Assembly: GCA_001643675.2 (NCBI GenBank)
Contig: LSRY02000068.1
Coordinates: forward strand, 1-64,000
Length of the DNA stretch: 64,000 nt
From: Monocercomonoides exilis
Lineage: Eukaryota; Preaxostyla; Oxymonadida; Polymastigidae
Direction of reading: 5' to 3'
Shown here: piece after piece, positions 1 to 11,500 of the stretch
Position numbering within the stretch: position 1 is the stretch's first letter
How the letters are laid out: each line of letters opens with the position of its first letter
Position numbers and translations under genes: made by a program
Notes under the pieces: generated by a model
The model's input: the letters and a program-made list of their open reading frames with translations, nothing else
What the model was told of the DNA's origin: nothing
The model's database searches: none

Positions 1-1568
1 CCTTCCACCTCATCCTCCCCCACCGTTGTCTTCTTCCCACAACACTCATCCCGCTCCCGACTTTCACTGCAACCACCTTCCTGTTCAAGTTTGGTAATAG
101 CTTTGAAACACGGCAATTTTTGACGGTTGCTTCAAGCTTCTCATGGGTGTTTTCACAAACCCAGAAGGCAGAATCTGCGAAGAAGAAAACAGAATCATCT
201 CTCTTTCCGCTGAGGCCAACGAAGAAGGCATAGCTAGAGTTACCACCAAAACAACTGTGGTCCGCTTGTCATCCACACTCACCATCACACTCTCCTGCAT
301 CTGCTTCTTCTTAACCTTCTCAATCACTACATCAGTCAACTCCACATTCTCATTCATCACCAACAGCTGCTCCTTCACTTCCTTCACCTTTGTGTTGTGC
401 TCCTTACTCAGCTCCAGAATCTTCCTCTACAGCATCCGGATGATCTTGTACTTCTCCTGCAACTGCTCCGACAGCCCGCTCGTCCGCTTCGAGATACGCT
501 CATCGTCCCGGATCTTCTGCAGCAGCATGTGGAACTCCGAGTACAGCTTTTCCATCTCCTGCTTCACCTCCTCGTGCTGCTCCTTCAGCTCCCGGATCTG
601 CCGTCCCAGCCCCTCCTTCTCCATCCCCAGCTTTACAACATGCCCCTCGTACTTCCCGTCCGTCTTGCTAAGCTTCTACACCGCATTCGCCTTCATCCTC
701 TTTAAGTCTTCCTTCTTGTTCTTCAGCTCTTCCCCTTTTCAAACATTGCTGCACATCTTCCCGTCATTTTATCGTCCAGTTTCACTCCACACACCTCAAC
801 AACTGCAATTGCCATATCTTCAGCGAAGGGAAAAAATTGATCGTTAATCGACAATAACTCATTCATATCTGCCACCGATAATATCCGCTTTCTCCCAACT
901 TCTTTCCCACAGACATTGCAAGCGACTGAAGTGGAGCCACCAGCGGAACAAAAGCATCGCCGAAAGCTTTTCATTGCGTATGTTCAAAATGTCCACGAAC
1001 CTCACAGCAAGCCACATGACAGCATGTTCCCACAGCATCTTCAGCGACAGCGACATGTGCAGAACATATGCCCAAGTTATTCTGGCATCACAATCCGCAG
1101 CCGTCTTTCGATGCTGTCCATCGCTGCTAATGACGTGTAAAACACAGCTACCGCCGATGCCTCCGAAGGATCAACTGTAGATACAAATGAGGATGATGAT
1201 GGGCTTATGCCCTTCAACCTTCTCCTCTTCGCTTTTCCACCTCCTGAAAGGTTAAGTTGATCGGCGTGATGCTCCAGTTGAAGAAGACAAAAAGACAAAG
1301 GACTTGAGCGAAAAGACGACTGCTGCACGGAACCAGCAACAAGAAGATTTTTCAGATACCCCATCACCCCTGCTGGAAGCTCCAACAACTGCACAAAGAT
1401 GACATCTTCATGTGACAAGAGATACTGATCAGTTAGAATTGCAAACCTTTTCTCAAGTGATTGAAAAGTACAAAACTGGATGTCTTCACGCAAAGGATTC
1501 AAAATGAAATGAAAAATATATGAAAATAAGAAGGATAAATAATCAAAACAGCAAGGATTTTCATTCAT
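1..1568 (-). pseudogene. Decayed coiled-coil protein gene (right-to-left)
   Basis: I do not recognise this gene. Read on the minus strand, the DNA encodes protein-like sequence in pieces. About 1568-1077 gives a 163-residue open piece starting MNENPCCFDY. About 974-723 gives a piece with two CxxC-spaced cysteines, and 720-300 gives a long Lys/Glu-rich heptad stretch typical of a coiled coil. The pieces do not form one frame. There is a frame change near 735-745, and two in-frame TAG codons (676-678 and 427-429) interrupt an otherwise continuous coiled coil, each between coiled-coil-type residues where a Gln codon CAG would fit. Base composition is clearly more GC-rich than the spacer to the right, as expected of former coding DNA. 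The left end runs off the window. It could instead be a multi-exon gene, but no splice signals rescue the two TAGs. What it once did is unknown. Confidence 0.5.
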
Positions 1569-2189
1569 AACTTGTTCCTCAAAATGATTAACTTGTTCTT
1601 TTTCTTGTTTACAGAATAAGTGCTTTTCGAAAAATAAATTGTTTGTTTATTTCATTTTTTCAATTCAACATCTGAATCTTTTTCTTTCTTGCACGTTTAT
1701 TTGAATGTGATTTGAATGCTATGCGTATGAAACAAAAATATTTCAATAATCAAAAATATCAAGAAAAATTACCAAAACGAACTATTTTTTCTTATTTATT
1801 TTCTTGCAATTAAAAGCATTATATAATTTAACAGAATTCAAAAGATTTTAACGAAAAATATCACCAATGAAATGAAAATCAAGAAATAGAAACATATCAA
1901 TTCGTAGATTCAAGCAACACGAAAACAATATAAACTAAAAGTGAATGTTATAATAAAGTTAAAAATATTCATCATATATAAACAATTTTTAAAAATATTT
2001 TTGAAAGAGACAGAAAAAACACAAAACATGATTTAATTTGAGAAATAATATGGGAACGGAATGATCAATATTTTCTGATCATTTTTGATCTGATTTTCAG
2101 ATCAATTAATATTTTGTGACTTTTCAAAAAAAATACCCAGATGTCAATTCTTTATCTCTTTAGCTTATGAAGCTTTAAAGATAATCATC
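1569..2189. other. AT-rich spacer
   Basis: No gene is visible. The stretch is strongly AT-rich with stops in all frames. Around 2065-2110 there is a cluster of GATCA/TGATC words forming small imperfect palindromes. Around 2121-2148 lies a minus-strand copy of a motif (GGGTA, then a T run, then GAAAAGTC) that recurs elsewhere in the window, including as the terminal repeat of the element at 4095-4360. Confidence 0.6.
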
Positions 2190-3014
2190 AATGAAATTAT
2201 CGCTTATTCCTGTTGGAGGAAAGCTTTTCCTTAATAAGCTCCAGGTTCCTTCAATTATGTTAGAACATATGCCTGTTGTTGGACCTTTGAAGTTACATTT
2301 ATGGCACACTGTTTTCTGAGGATATCCGAGTTCTTTCAAGAACTAATAGGCTTTCCATTCATCTATATTGATTGTTGTTCTCTCAATAACAATCGCTCGA
2401 ATAATTTTTAATAGAGTGTTTTTCTTTCGATCTTTCACTCTTATCAGAATGCATTTGACTTTTTCTCCATCCACTGACAGTTCGATCATTCCATAAATCC
2501 AAATTTGAGCTTTCTTTCTCCCTTTGTGAAATTTTCTTTTTCTAAGAATAGCTTCATCTCTTTCTTCAATTGAATTAATTCTTCCAAGTTTTCGAAATCC
2601 TTCAACAGCCAAAGTGAAAAGACTTGCTCTGGTGACAGAATTTTAAAACTCAATCGAATTTTCACTTATGTTTGTTCAAAGACTTGTTTGATAAATGTGT
2701 GGTCCAATGAGTTTATACAGTTGTATCAAAACCAACGTTTTCAATTCAATGCGACAATGAAAAAAAGGAGTTCCACCTAATATGGATAGATATTAAGAGC
2801 AGTCATTGCATCTCCATCGACAAATCTTAGCAACATTCTCCAATTTTATAGATTTCCGACATTTTGGACATTTTTGGGCATTGATATTGAAAAAATGAAA
2901 AATCCAATCCCACGTTGAATTGTTATCCTTATGAATTTTGGGAATTGCATGAATATCTCTTTTGGAATCCACAATTTTGTACATTTCTATTTTTTGATGA
3001 AGAAATGAAAACAT
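2190..3014 (-). pseudogene. Broken Merlin/IS1595-type (ISXO2-like) transposase, copy 1
   Basis: Remnant of a DDE transposase of the IS1595/Merlin superfamily, which cuts and pastes a DNA transposon. The N-terminal zinc ribbon is at 3014-2793: an STWDWIF helix is followed by CPKC and, after WRCNDC, a second Cys pair. The catalytic part is at 2612-2190: RKRKFHKGR, QIWIYGMIEL, then TTINIDEWKAY, GYPQKTVCHKC, and finally the NIIEGTW signature that closes the ISXO2-like core. An in-frame TAG at 2343-2345 falls directly after WKAY, and the linker between the ribbon and the core holds several stops, so the gene is dead. Copies 2 and 3 (44974-46189 and 49023-49840) preserve the same order of motifs. 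Family assignment rests on motif order and is strong. I cannot define the outer ends of the transposon. Confidence 0.8.
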
Positions 3015-4094
3015 CTTAGATTATAATAATGTATTTTTCTGTTTTTCGAATCTTTGAATTTTGAAATTTTTGAACACAAATTGTTCATTTCCACAAAAAA
3101 ATTATAATTTTTAATTTTTTCATTGAAAAAAAGTTTTTAAAAATGGAAATTTCACCCTTGGCATGTTTTATTTTTGATGTTAAATCATTCTTTCACAAAA
3201 AATCCGAAAAAAAACGAGTTTCTGAATGTTACTTAAAGTCGTGATTAACCAAATGATTTTATCTTTCTTTTGTTTGGAAATTTTTATTTTGGAATGAATC
3301 AAATTATTATTTCTCTGCAAATATAGTTTTGAACTAAATTTTTGAAATCAATTATATTCAACAACAATCTCAATAAAATGATTGATAATTGAAATTTAAC
3401 TAGTAGGCACTCAAATATACTTTGAATAGATTCAATTTAACTTGTCCACAATTTGAATAGAGCTTTATTTTTATTTTATTTTTTATTTTATTTTTTTATT
3501 TTATTTTTTATTTTATTTTTTTATTTTATTTTTTATTTTATTTTATTATTTTATTTAATTTTTTCTTTTTTTTTTGTTTAGTGTGAAATTATTTTATATT
3601 TTTTAATTGAGCATTTTATGCAACATAATTCAACCCCAACAAGTTAATTTGGGTTGAAACCCTAACATTGAAACTGTGATCAATAGAAATAAAGCGAACA
3701 AATAAAAACCCTTAAAAAAAGATTTTTGAATTTCACGAAAATTGAAAATAAAATTTTATGAAAGTTTCCTCAAACAATCGACAGATAAAAACTTATGTGC
3801 ACGAAATGTTATCATCATAGCTGCAACATATAACAATTTTGTTTCCTGTCGTATCCTGTGCATTGACCAAAATAATTTGTTCATTATAGACTTTGCTAAT
3901 TTAAATTGTTATTCAAATTTAAATAAAATCATTCTAATCTCTCATTGAATCTTTTATTTAATGATTTACCATTATTTTTTTACATGAAAATGTTCAACTT
4001 GATTTTATATTAATTCAGAAAAAGTTTTAAATAAATCTTGGAATTTTTCAAAAAGTACAATATTTGCTGAGATTGTCAAAACCCAATATGAATA
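3015..4094. other. AT-rich spacer without a gene
   Basis: Apart from the simple-sequence tract at 3464-3575 I see only AT-rich DNA. A 68-codon open frame at 3742-3948 has no recognisable features and is probably chance. Confidence 0.5.
3464..3575. repeat. T/A simple-sequence tract (TTTTATTTTA-type)
   Basis: More than 100 bases built from variable TTTTA and TTTTTTA units, giving an almost pure T/A strand with a strong strand bias. It is non-coding in all frames and lies in the spacer between the dead transposase and the inverted-repeat elements. Confidence 0.85.
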
Positions 4095-4360
4095 ATATAT
4101 GGGTGATTATTTTTGAAATCATATCTTTTTCGGGGTGTTAATTTTCAAAGATTGTTTGTTTTTTGAAAGAAGTTTTTAATCCAAAAGAGAAGATGCATGA
4201 TAATTGTTTTTAAAAACAAATGTTTTCACCTAATGAAAGATAAGAATGTCTTCAATAAGCCTTTTCACTTTTTAACGTTCATATGAAAATATTCAAGATA
4301 AGTTTTTGAACCGAAAATTATGTATGAAAAATTTGATTTCAAAAATAATCACCCATATAT
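4095..4360. mobile_element. MITE-like element with 27-bp perfect terminal inverted repeats
   Basis: The left end 4095-4121 is the exact reverse complement of the right end 4334-4360 (27 bases, containing ATATGGGTGATTATTTTTGA). The 266-bp element has no coding capacity. Beyond the perfect ends the arms remain partly complementary. The terminal motif recurs as single copies near 45453, 47621 and 48563 and, in reverse, near 2121-2148, which suggests a dispersed family. I cannot identify a clear target-site duplication, so the exact ends are approximate. Confidence 0.65.
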
Positions 4361-4787
4361 GAGACAAAATGGCAAAAGGGGATCATACGGCCAGAAATGA
4401 TTTTTTCTTGAAAATGCCAAAAACTGTTTCGAAACTGAGCTTAAGGTACTCATTAATAAAGTTCAGTCATTAAAGAAATGTCAAAAGTTAAATTATCTTC
4501 CATCAAAACTAACTTTTAGAGATTCAAAAATTTGATCAAACCCTTCAATTTATTTAACTCTTCTTTCTGTTAGGTTTTTCACAGTATTAACAAATTCATA
4601 TTTGAGAACTTTGTGAATTAGGGTTAACCCTAAAAGAAATTTCATTTCAACTTTATTTACAAAGATATTAGGGCTTGAATATGAAGATAATTTTTTATCA
4701 CAATTTAAAATTGAGAAAAAATAATAAGTTTTTTTAATCAAAATTGATGATAAAAATAGACTTTATCTTCATTGTACTAATGATTTA

Positions 4788-5181
4788 CAGATATCGCATA
4801 AAATACCGGACATCGCACAAAATACCGGACAAGATCCATTTCACAATAACTGCAACAGTAATAATTCTGACAATTTTCCTCAAAATATATCTCATCAATA
4901 CAAACTCATTTGATATACGAAACTTTCATTACTTCTCGATTGTGCTCAGAAAAAGTTATTATTGAAATTTCGGAGAAATAGAATTTTGAGTTTCTCCGAG
5001 AATTCGATAAATATTTTTCTGAGCACAAATGAAGCTGTCCTGAAAGTCTTATATGTCACGTGAGTTTGTATTAATGAAATATGTTAAGAGGAAATTTAAC
5101 AGAATTTTTCTTCTTGTTGTTATTGAGATATCGATCTTGTCCGGTATTTTGTGCGATGTCCGGTATTTTATGCGATATCTG
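4788..5181. mobile_element. Foldback/MITE element with 49-bp perfect inverted ends flanked by TA
   Basis: The left arm 4788-4836 and right arm 5133-5181 are perfect reverse complements over 49 bases. Each arm carries a tandem duplication of a ~20-bp unit, ATCGCAYAAAATACCGGACA. Pairing continues inward with divergence: matching stretches near 4905 and 5065, and GTGCTCAGAAAAA near 4942 against its complement near 5017. A central small palindrome (CGGAGAAA ... TTTCTCCG) lies near 4971-5000. Almost the whole 394 bp can therefore fold into one hairpin. A TA dinucleotide flanks each side (4786-4787 and 5182-5183), as for elements that duplicate a TA target, although the TA is also part of an extended palindrome. 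No protein is encoded. Confidence 0.8.
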
Positions 5182-5241
5182 TATCTGATAGGAATATGAA
5201 AAAGAAATCGTTATTAATGGATTTTTACTGGTCGTATCATA

Positions 5242-5420
5242 CCCATTTTGCGACAAAATTCTTGCTTTTATGAAAAAAACAACGATTTGTTTCAAACTTT
5301 TTCTGTTTTCATATCATAACAAGTCAAACATTCCCATGCAAAAATGTTTAGAAAAATTTAAAAAATGGGAAATTTGTTCGAAAATTCCGAATGGAACAAA
5401 ATTTATAAAGCAAAAATATC
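5242..5420 (+). repeat. Dispersed repeat, copy A
   Basis: About 180 bp homologous to 35596-35770 (same strand) and to 38358-38577 (opposite strand). Shared blocks include ATGAAAAAAAC followed by GATTTGTT, AAACTTTTTCTG, an ATGCAAA block, and near the end GAATGGAACAAAATT plus ATAAAGCAAA. This copy sits immediately upstream of the giant gene and may contribute to its 5' region. It is non-coding. Confidence 0.6.
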
Positions 5421-5541
5421 GTCTCACATTTTTGAATTGTTATATAATTAAGAAAAGTCACAAAAAAATGATAATATTGTTATGGGATAAATTATTTGAT
5501 TTGACATTTTGGTTCTTCTTTTCTTTCATTGTTGAAGAATT

Positions 5542-8500
5542 ATGTCCAATGCCAAAAATGCCTTTCAATTGTTCATCATCATTTTTAAAGCCCTATTCAC
5601 TTGGCTGAACGCAACCTCAATAACCAATGAAACAGAAAATAGAAATACAGAAAATATTCAGATAAATTATCAATCTCCTTTTCATAATTTGAACAACTTG
5701 TACCACAACGAGTCAAAAATTTGGAACAATTTTCAAACATTTGCAGAGAAGTTTCCAGTTTTTCATTTCCTAAACTTTCTAACAGTGCAGTTGAAACTGA
5801 GACTGATCTTGCGAATTCAACAATGAAACTGATGCAAATGGATTTTATCCAACAGCCTGATAAGTTTGGTGTTGTTTGTACAGATTTTTCGTTTTTGAAA
5901 GTTGAGTCTTGCCAAATAATTGTGAGTAACACTTTTTCAAGAAACATGTTTTTTGTTGCAAATTCATCAACTGTTATGTCAAACATTACCCTTTCTTATC
6001 CAATCAATTCTCAATCACTACAACCTCTTATATCTTCAATTCTATCATACAAAAGTTCTTATAATAAATGTGGAAACGTTGTATTTTCATCGTCATATAT
6101 CAGTTCAATAAGCATTGGAGAAGAGCCACTCCTTTCACCTAGCCATGTTCCAGTTGTGGAATTGAAGAATAGCTTGTTCAGAAACATCACACAGAAAAGC
6201 AGATGTGGTACAAGCCAAGAAAAATATCAGAAAAATCAACGTGAACAATGCACATTAATTGAAAGTTGCACCATGGAAAAAATAGACAATGGATATGAGG
6301 GAGGTATTGTTTTTGGAATGGCAGTTCGCCAAGGCTCTTTTCGTGCTTCGAATTCATCTTTTCTTTGCTCTTCCAGAAACACTTGTCAAAGGATAAGTCA
6401 TATGGACTCGGCAACTACTGAAGTTGACGGATGCTTGTTTGATGGAATGAAAGATTCTCAACGTGGAGGTGCTATTTTTCACAATTCAACAGGAAAATGT
6501 TCAATTCTAAATAGTGAATTTGCAAATTGTCAGGCAACTTACGCAGGAGGGGCCTGTTATCTTGATCTTTCTAATAATCTTATGTTGTGCGGAAGTAATT
6601 TCACAAACTGTTCAACTGGTGAATGGGCAGGATCTGTCGATGTTCATTCGAATTCAAGAAATGTTTTCTCAAAATGCGTATTTTCATTGAGCAAAACTTT
6701 TTATGCTGGTGGATGCATTTCTCTTATAGATACATGCATTGGAGATTCAATGAGCGAGTGCAACTTTTTTGATGGGCAAGTTAATAGAACAGAAGGTGTT
6801 GAACTCGGAGGAGGAATATGGATAGCGGAAGATGCTGGATTAACTTTTTCTGATTGTTCGTTAAAATATTGCAAATCAAACAACAGCGTGGGAGGAGCAA
6901 TGGCATTTTGCACACGCTCATATTTGATTTTATCAACAAAATTATCCTTTTGCTTTTTTGAAGGAAACGAAGCAAAAGGAGTTGGTTCTGATATATATGC
7001 TGAGGAAAAGTGGAATTCGATATTGGTGGAGTCAAACGTTCTTTTTTGTCGCTCATTAACAACAGCACAGAATCGTTTTTATGTTGGAAATACAGACAAA
7101 AGTTTCTTAATGCGCAATTATTTCAACCCTATTTCAGTAAATAATTCTAATGGAATTGACAGTCCTGTGTGCGGAAGTTCTGGAAGAGCTTGTAGAACTA
7201 TCAAATATTCCTTTTTTGTGACAAATCCATCTGCTTCCCCAAATTTGATTAACGTTGCAGCAGGACAGTTCGAAGAAGAAGAAATGAATATTGGCAAATT
7301 AGACATTGCAGTAACTGGGAAAATGGACGAAACAACAATCATTTCGAAAATCTCAGATGTTTCGCTTTTTTCACTTTCAGAAGGAAAACTCTCACTTGAT
7401 TCATTTTCAATCATCCACAGTTCTCAGGCAGCTGAATCAGCTTCTCAATCTCTTGTTTCTGTATCATCGAATGGAATTTTTAACATTAAAAACTGTAAAA
7501 TAACAACAGATACATCTCAGCAAAACGAATTTTCATCGCCATTTTTTGATATAACCAGAGGAAGCGGAACAATTGTCAATTGCGAAATCAGATCTGTTAC
7601 ATTTTCAAATGCACCTCTTATACGTGCAACAGATGCTGCAGAAGTTATTCTTACGAATACAAAGATAATCTCAATTCATAGGAACTTAGAAAATGGAGCA
7701 GCTATTGAATCTGAAATGGTGAGCGATGGAATAATCAAGATAAACAATGTTACGTTAAGCGATTGTAGATGCTTGAGTGGGAATGGTGGTGGAATTTGCT
7801 GTTTGATGAGAAGTGACAATGTTTTTGATATTGGGAATTCCACAGCTGCATTATTCAGCTCATGCGCTGTTCCCGTGGATGCAACGAAAAAAGGAAAGGG
7901 TGGTGGAATATTTCTTATTGTCGAAGATAGTGAATGCGATTTTTCTTTAAAAAATTTAACTTTTTCTAATTGCAGCGCATGGAAGGGAAGAAATTTATTT
8001 GTGGACGCACCAACTTTAAAAGATATCATAAATAATTCGTCTATAGGTTTCAGCAGAACCGGGATGAATGATGAAGATATAATGGGTTATGAGCAAGGAT
8101 ATCAAGATATCCCAGTCACTTTAATTCCATTTCTTAAATCATTTTCTCCCCCTGCATTTGTAGGTGGAATGAAAGAAAGAGATTTCAACGCCTGTGGCTT
8201 TATTGATTATCCATGTTCAACAATTGAAAAGGTTGCATCAGTTCGTTTTCACAATTCAGCAAGAAGCCTCATTTTGCGTTTAGGATTTGTGTGGAAAGAA
8301 GAGATTGAGCTGAACGAGTATAATTGGAGCTTTCAATGCGAGGAAGCCGGAGATGAGATCGTTGTCGCACCTTCAACCGAGCCAACAAGTCAAGCATTGA
8401 TTACAACAAATCAACAAACTCAATTCATCAATGTGATCTTTCTCCTTCCCGAAACATTATCACAGACTACAAAACAATTTATGTGTTGCCAAGGGTTTTC

Positions 8501-11500
8501 TTTGAGGTTGACTTCATGTGAGATAAAGCCAATAACAGGAATAACTTCTATTGAATTTGCACCTTTTGCCGCTACGAATGGGATGATAATCGCCACAAAT
8601 TTAGTGTGTTCATCATTTTCTTTGGAAAGCCAACCATTAATATCACTTGCTGGAATTGGTGTAATTGGGGAATTTAATCGTATTACAGCTGAAGCAGTCA
8701 GTACAACAGCAGAATGTGGATTTTTTGAAGTGAAAGACAGAAGCACATTGAAGATGAGTAATTCTTTGATAACTTCATCGGAGACTCCATCGACAAATGC
8801 CTTTCTTAAAATATCAACAGCAAGCACAATTGAGCTTGTGAACAACACTCTTTCTAATTTTGAAAGAAACGGTTTCAATGGCGGTTGCTTTGAATGCACC
8901 TTAACTGATGGTGCATTCCTATCTGTGATTGGGGGATCTTTTAATAATTGCAAAATCGTTGGAGGGAATGGTGGGGCACTGAGTATTAAAATGGATGCTC
9001 AAAGTCGCTTTTGTATTGGAAATACATCAACAGCCGAAGACGTTGTCAGTTTTTCATCATGCTCCGCATCAAAAAAGACTGAAGAAAACACTGCTTTTGG
9101 AGGAGGAATATATTTACATGCGGAAGAAAATGCAAAGAATTTTGTTCTCAAGGAAATTTCTTTCATCGGGTGCACAGCAGAAAAAGGAAATGATTTATTT
9201 GTTTATGGATACAACCTGTCTGCTATAATAAATGAAGATAGTTTTGCGTTTCATCCAACTCTCACAGACTTTTCAAAATTTGTTGGATTCGAAAAATGTA
9301 CAACTGATACATCATATTATATTCCACTTGTGGTGTTTCTATGGAACAACTTCACTTCAAATGGCTTTGCAAGCGAATCGGAAGGAGGAGATTTCGGCAA
9401 ATGCGGATTTTCTGAAGTTCCTTGTAAAACGGTTAATCATTTGATATTAACTCGTTTGACGCCATTTCCTGCAGAACATAATACAATCACAATATTAAGT
9501 GAGGCTTCAATTCACATGGCATTTGACATTTCATTAACATCTTCTCCACCTTTTTCATCACTTCCATCACTTATCATTAAAGGCAATTCATGTGGAACGA
9601 AATTATCTATTTTTGATGAGAAATCAGTTGACCAAGCTTCGTTATTGCACTCATCCATTGAGTTGCCCCTCATGAATCTCACCTTTTCACTTCCACCTTC
9701 TTTGAATGAAACAAGATCTTGGCTTGTTTCTTCGAATAAATCACTTTCTTTCTTTAACTGTTCACTTGAATTGAGAGAAGGAAATGGATTGACTTATTCT
9801 CTGATTTTGATTGAAGGAGGAACATTTTTTGCGAGTCAAATGTACATTGGATCCATCTCATCTGAAATAGCGATATCAACAACTACTCCATTGATTGTAA
9901 TTCAAGTTACTGATTTGGCAAGTTTCATGAGCTGCTCATTTGAAAATGTCAATCATATGCAAGGTAATGGATCGTGCATTGAAGTTGAAAATCTATTAAC
10001 CTCTGCAAAACTCATCATTAGCAACTGCACATTTTCAGAATGTTTTGCAACAGCAAAGGAAGGAGCTGGAGGAGCACTTCTTGGGAGCATTGCAGATGGC
10101 GCTTTTGTTGAAGTGAATGATTCATCATTCAATTCATGCAGAGTTCCAGATGATGAATCATTTGGAAGAGGGTTAGGTGGGGGCATGTATCTTGATTTCA
10201 TTGGAACATCTTCACGCTTCCAGTTTTGCAACATATCATTTGAATCATGTGTTGCATGGAAAGGGAAGAATATATTTTTAAGAGCAGATTCTCTGTCAAG
10301 CAAAGTGACAAAAAAGACTATGAATTTCACATTTGATGTTGAAACAAGTGAAACACCTGATTTAGATGAGCTTAGCGGAGTGGAGAATGGAAATACCAAT
10401 TATATGATACCTCTCGTTCTTCTCTTGAGGAATTTTTCGGGTTCATGCTTTGTCGGAGGTGAAAACGGAATTGATGACTTCCTTTGTGGATTTGAAGATT
10501 ATTCGTGCCAAACAATTTTATATGCAGGAGCATATCGCTTTGGTGCATCTAAAGCGCTAATACGCCTTCTTCCAACATTCTCGTTCAAAGATAGATTAAA
10601 TCTGGATTCGCAAGCACTTTACATTGATTCTATAAAAGATGAAGCGCAGATACTTGTGGAGTCTAGTGGAAAGGGAGAAGGGAACGCGCTAATTGAAACA
10701 AGCATTGAAGTTAACATTTCTGGAATATGCTTTGTACTACCTTCAACTTTTTCGCCAAGTACAAGAACAGCATTATTCAGTTGCAGCGCATCCTCGCTTT
10801 CTTTTTCTGGTTGCTCAATATCTGTTCCATCATTTTCATTGATGTATTCTTTTCTTGTTGCATCAAATGGTACAATTATCCAGAATAAACTCAAAATATG
10901 CAACACAGCCTTTGAAACAACATCTGGATTTATTTTCAGAGGAGATGGAACAAAAGGATCATTCATTCAAATTGACTTCCAAAATGTGACAACAGAAGCA
11001 GAAAATGGGTTAATTCGAGTTGATTCTGGTGCTTCTTTGTCTGTAGAAAATTCTCAAATAACTGACAGTTCAATGATTTCAAGTGAAGTCATCCGCTCAC
11101 AACTGACAACCGCAATGCAACTGAAAAATTCTTCATTCAGGAATATTGAAAGAAGAAGCGGGAATGGCGCATTACTTGTTGGAGCTGTGGGAGGAGGGAG
11201 GAAATATTCAATTGCTAACTGTTCGATAGAAAAGAGTTATTGCATCGAAAATGGAAATATAAAAGGAGGAGGAATTGTTGCGGAGGTGAAGAGGGATGGA
11301 GAATGGGAATTTGAGAAGAATAACGTGAAGGACTGCACAGTCGATGGATTGCACGGTTTTGGAGGAGGAATGTATCTTCGATTTGCGGAGGCATCTGTCA
11401 AATACTCAATGAAAAGCAATCACTTTGAATCAAACGATGCAAAGCTTGGGAAAGATGTGTATTTGCTGTGTCCAAGTCCTCAGGTTATGGTTAATGCAAT

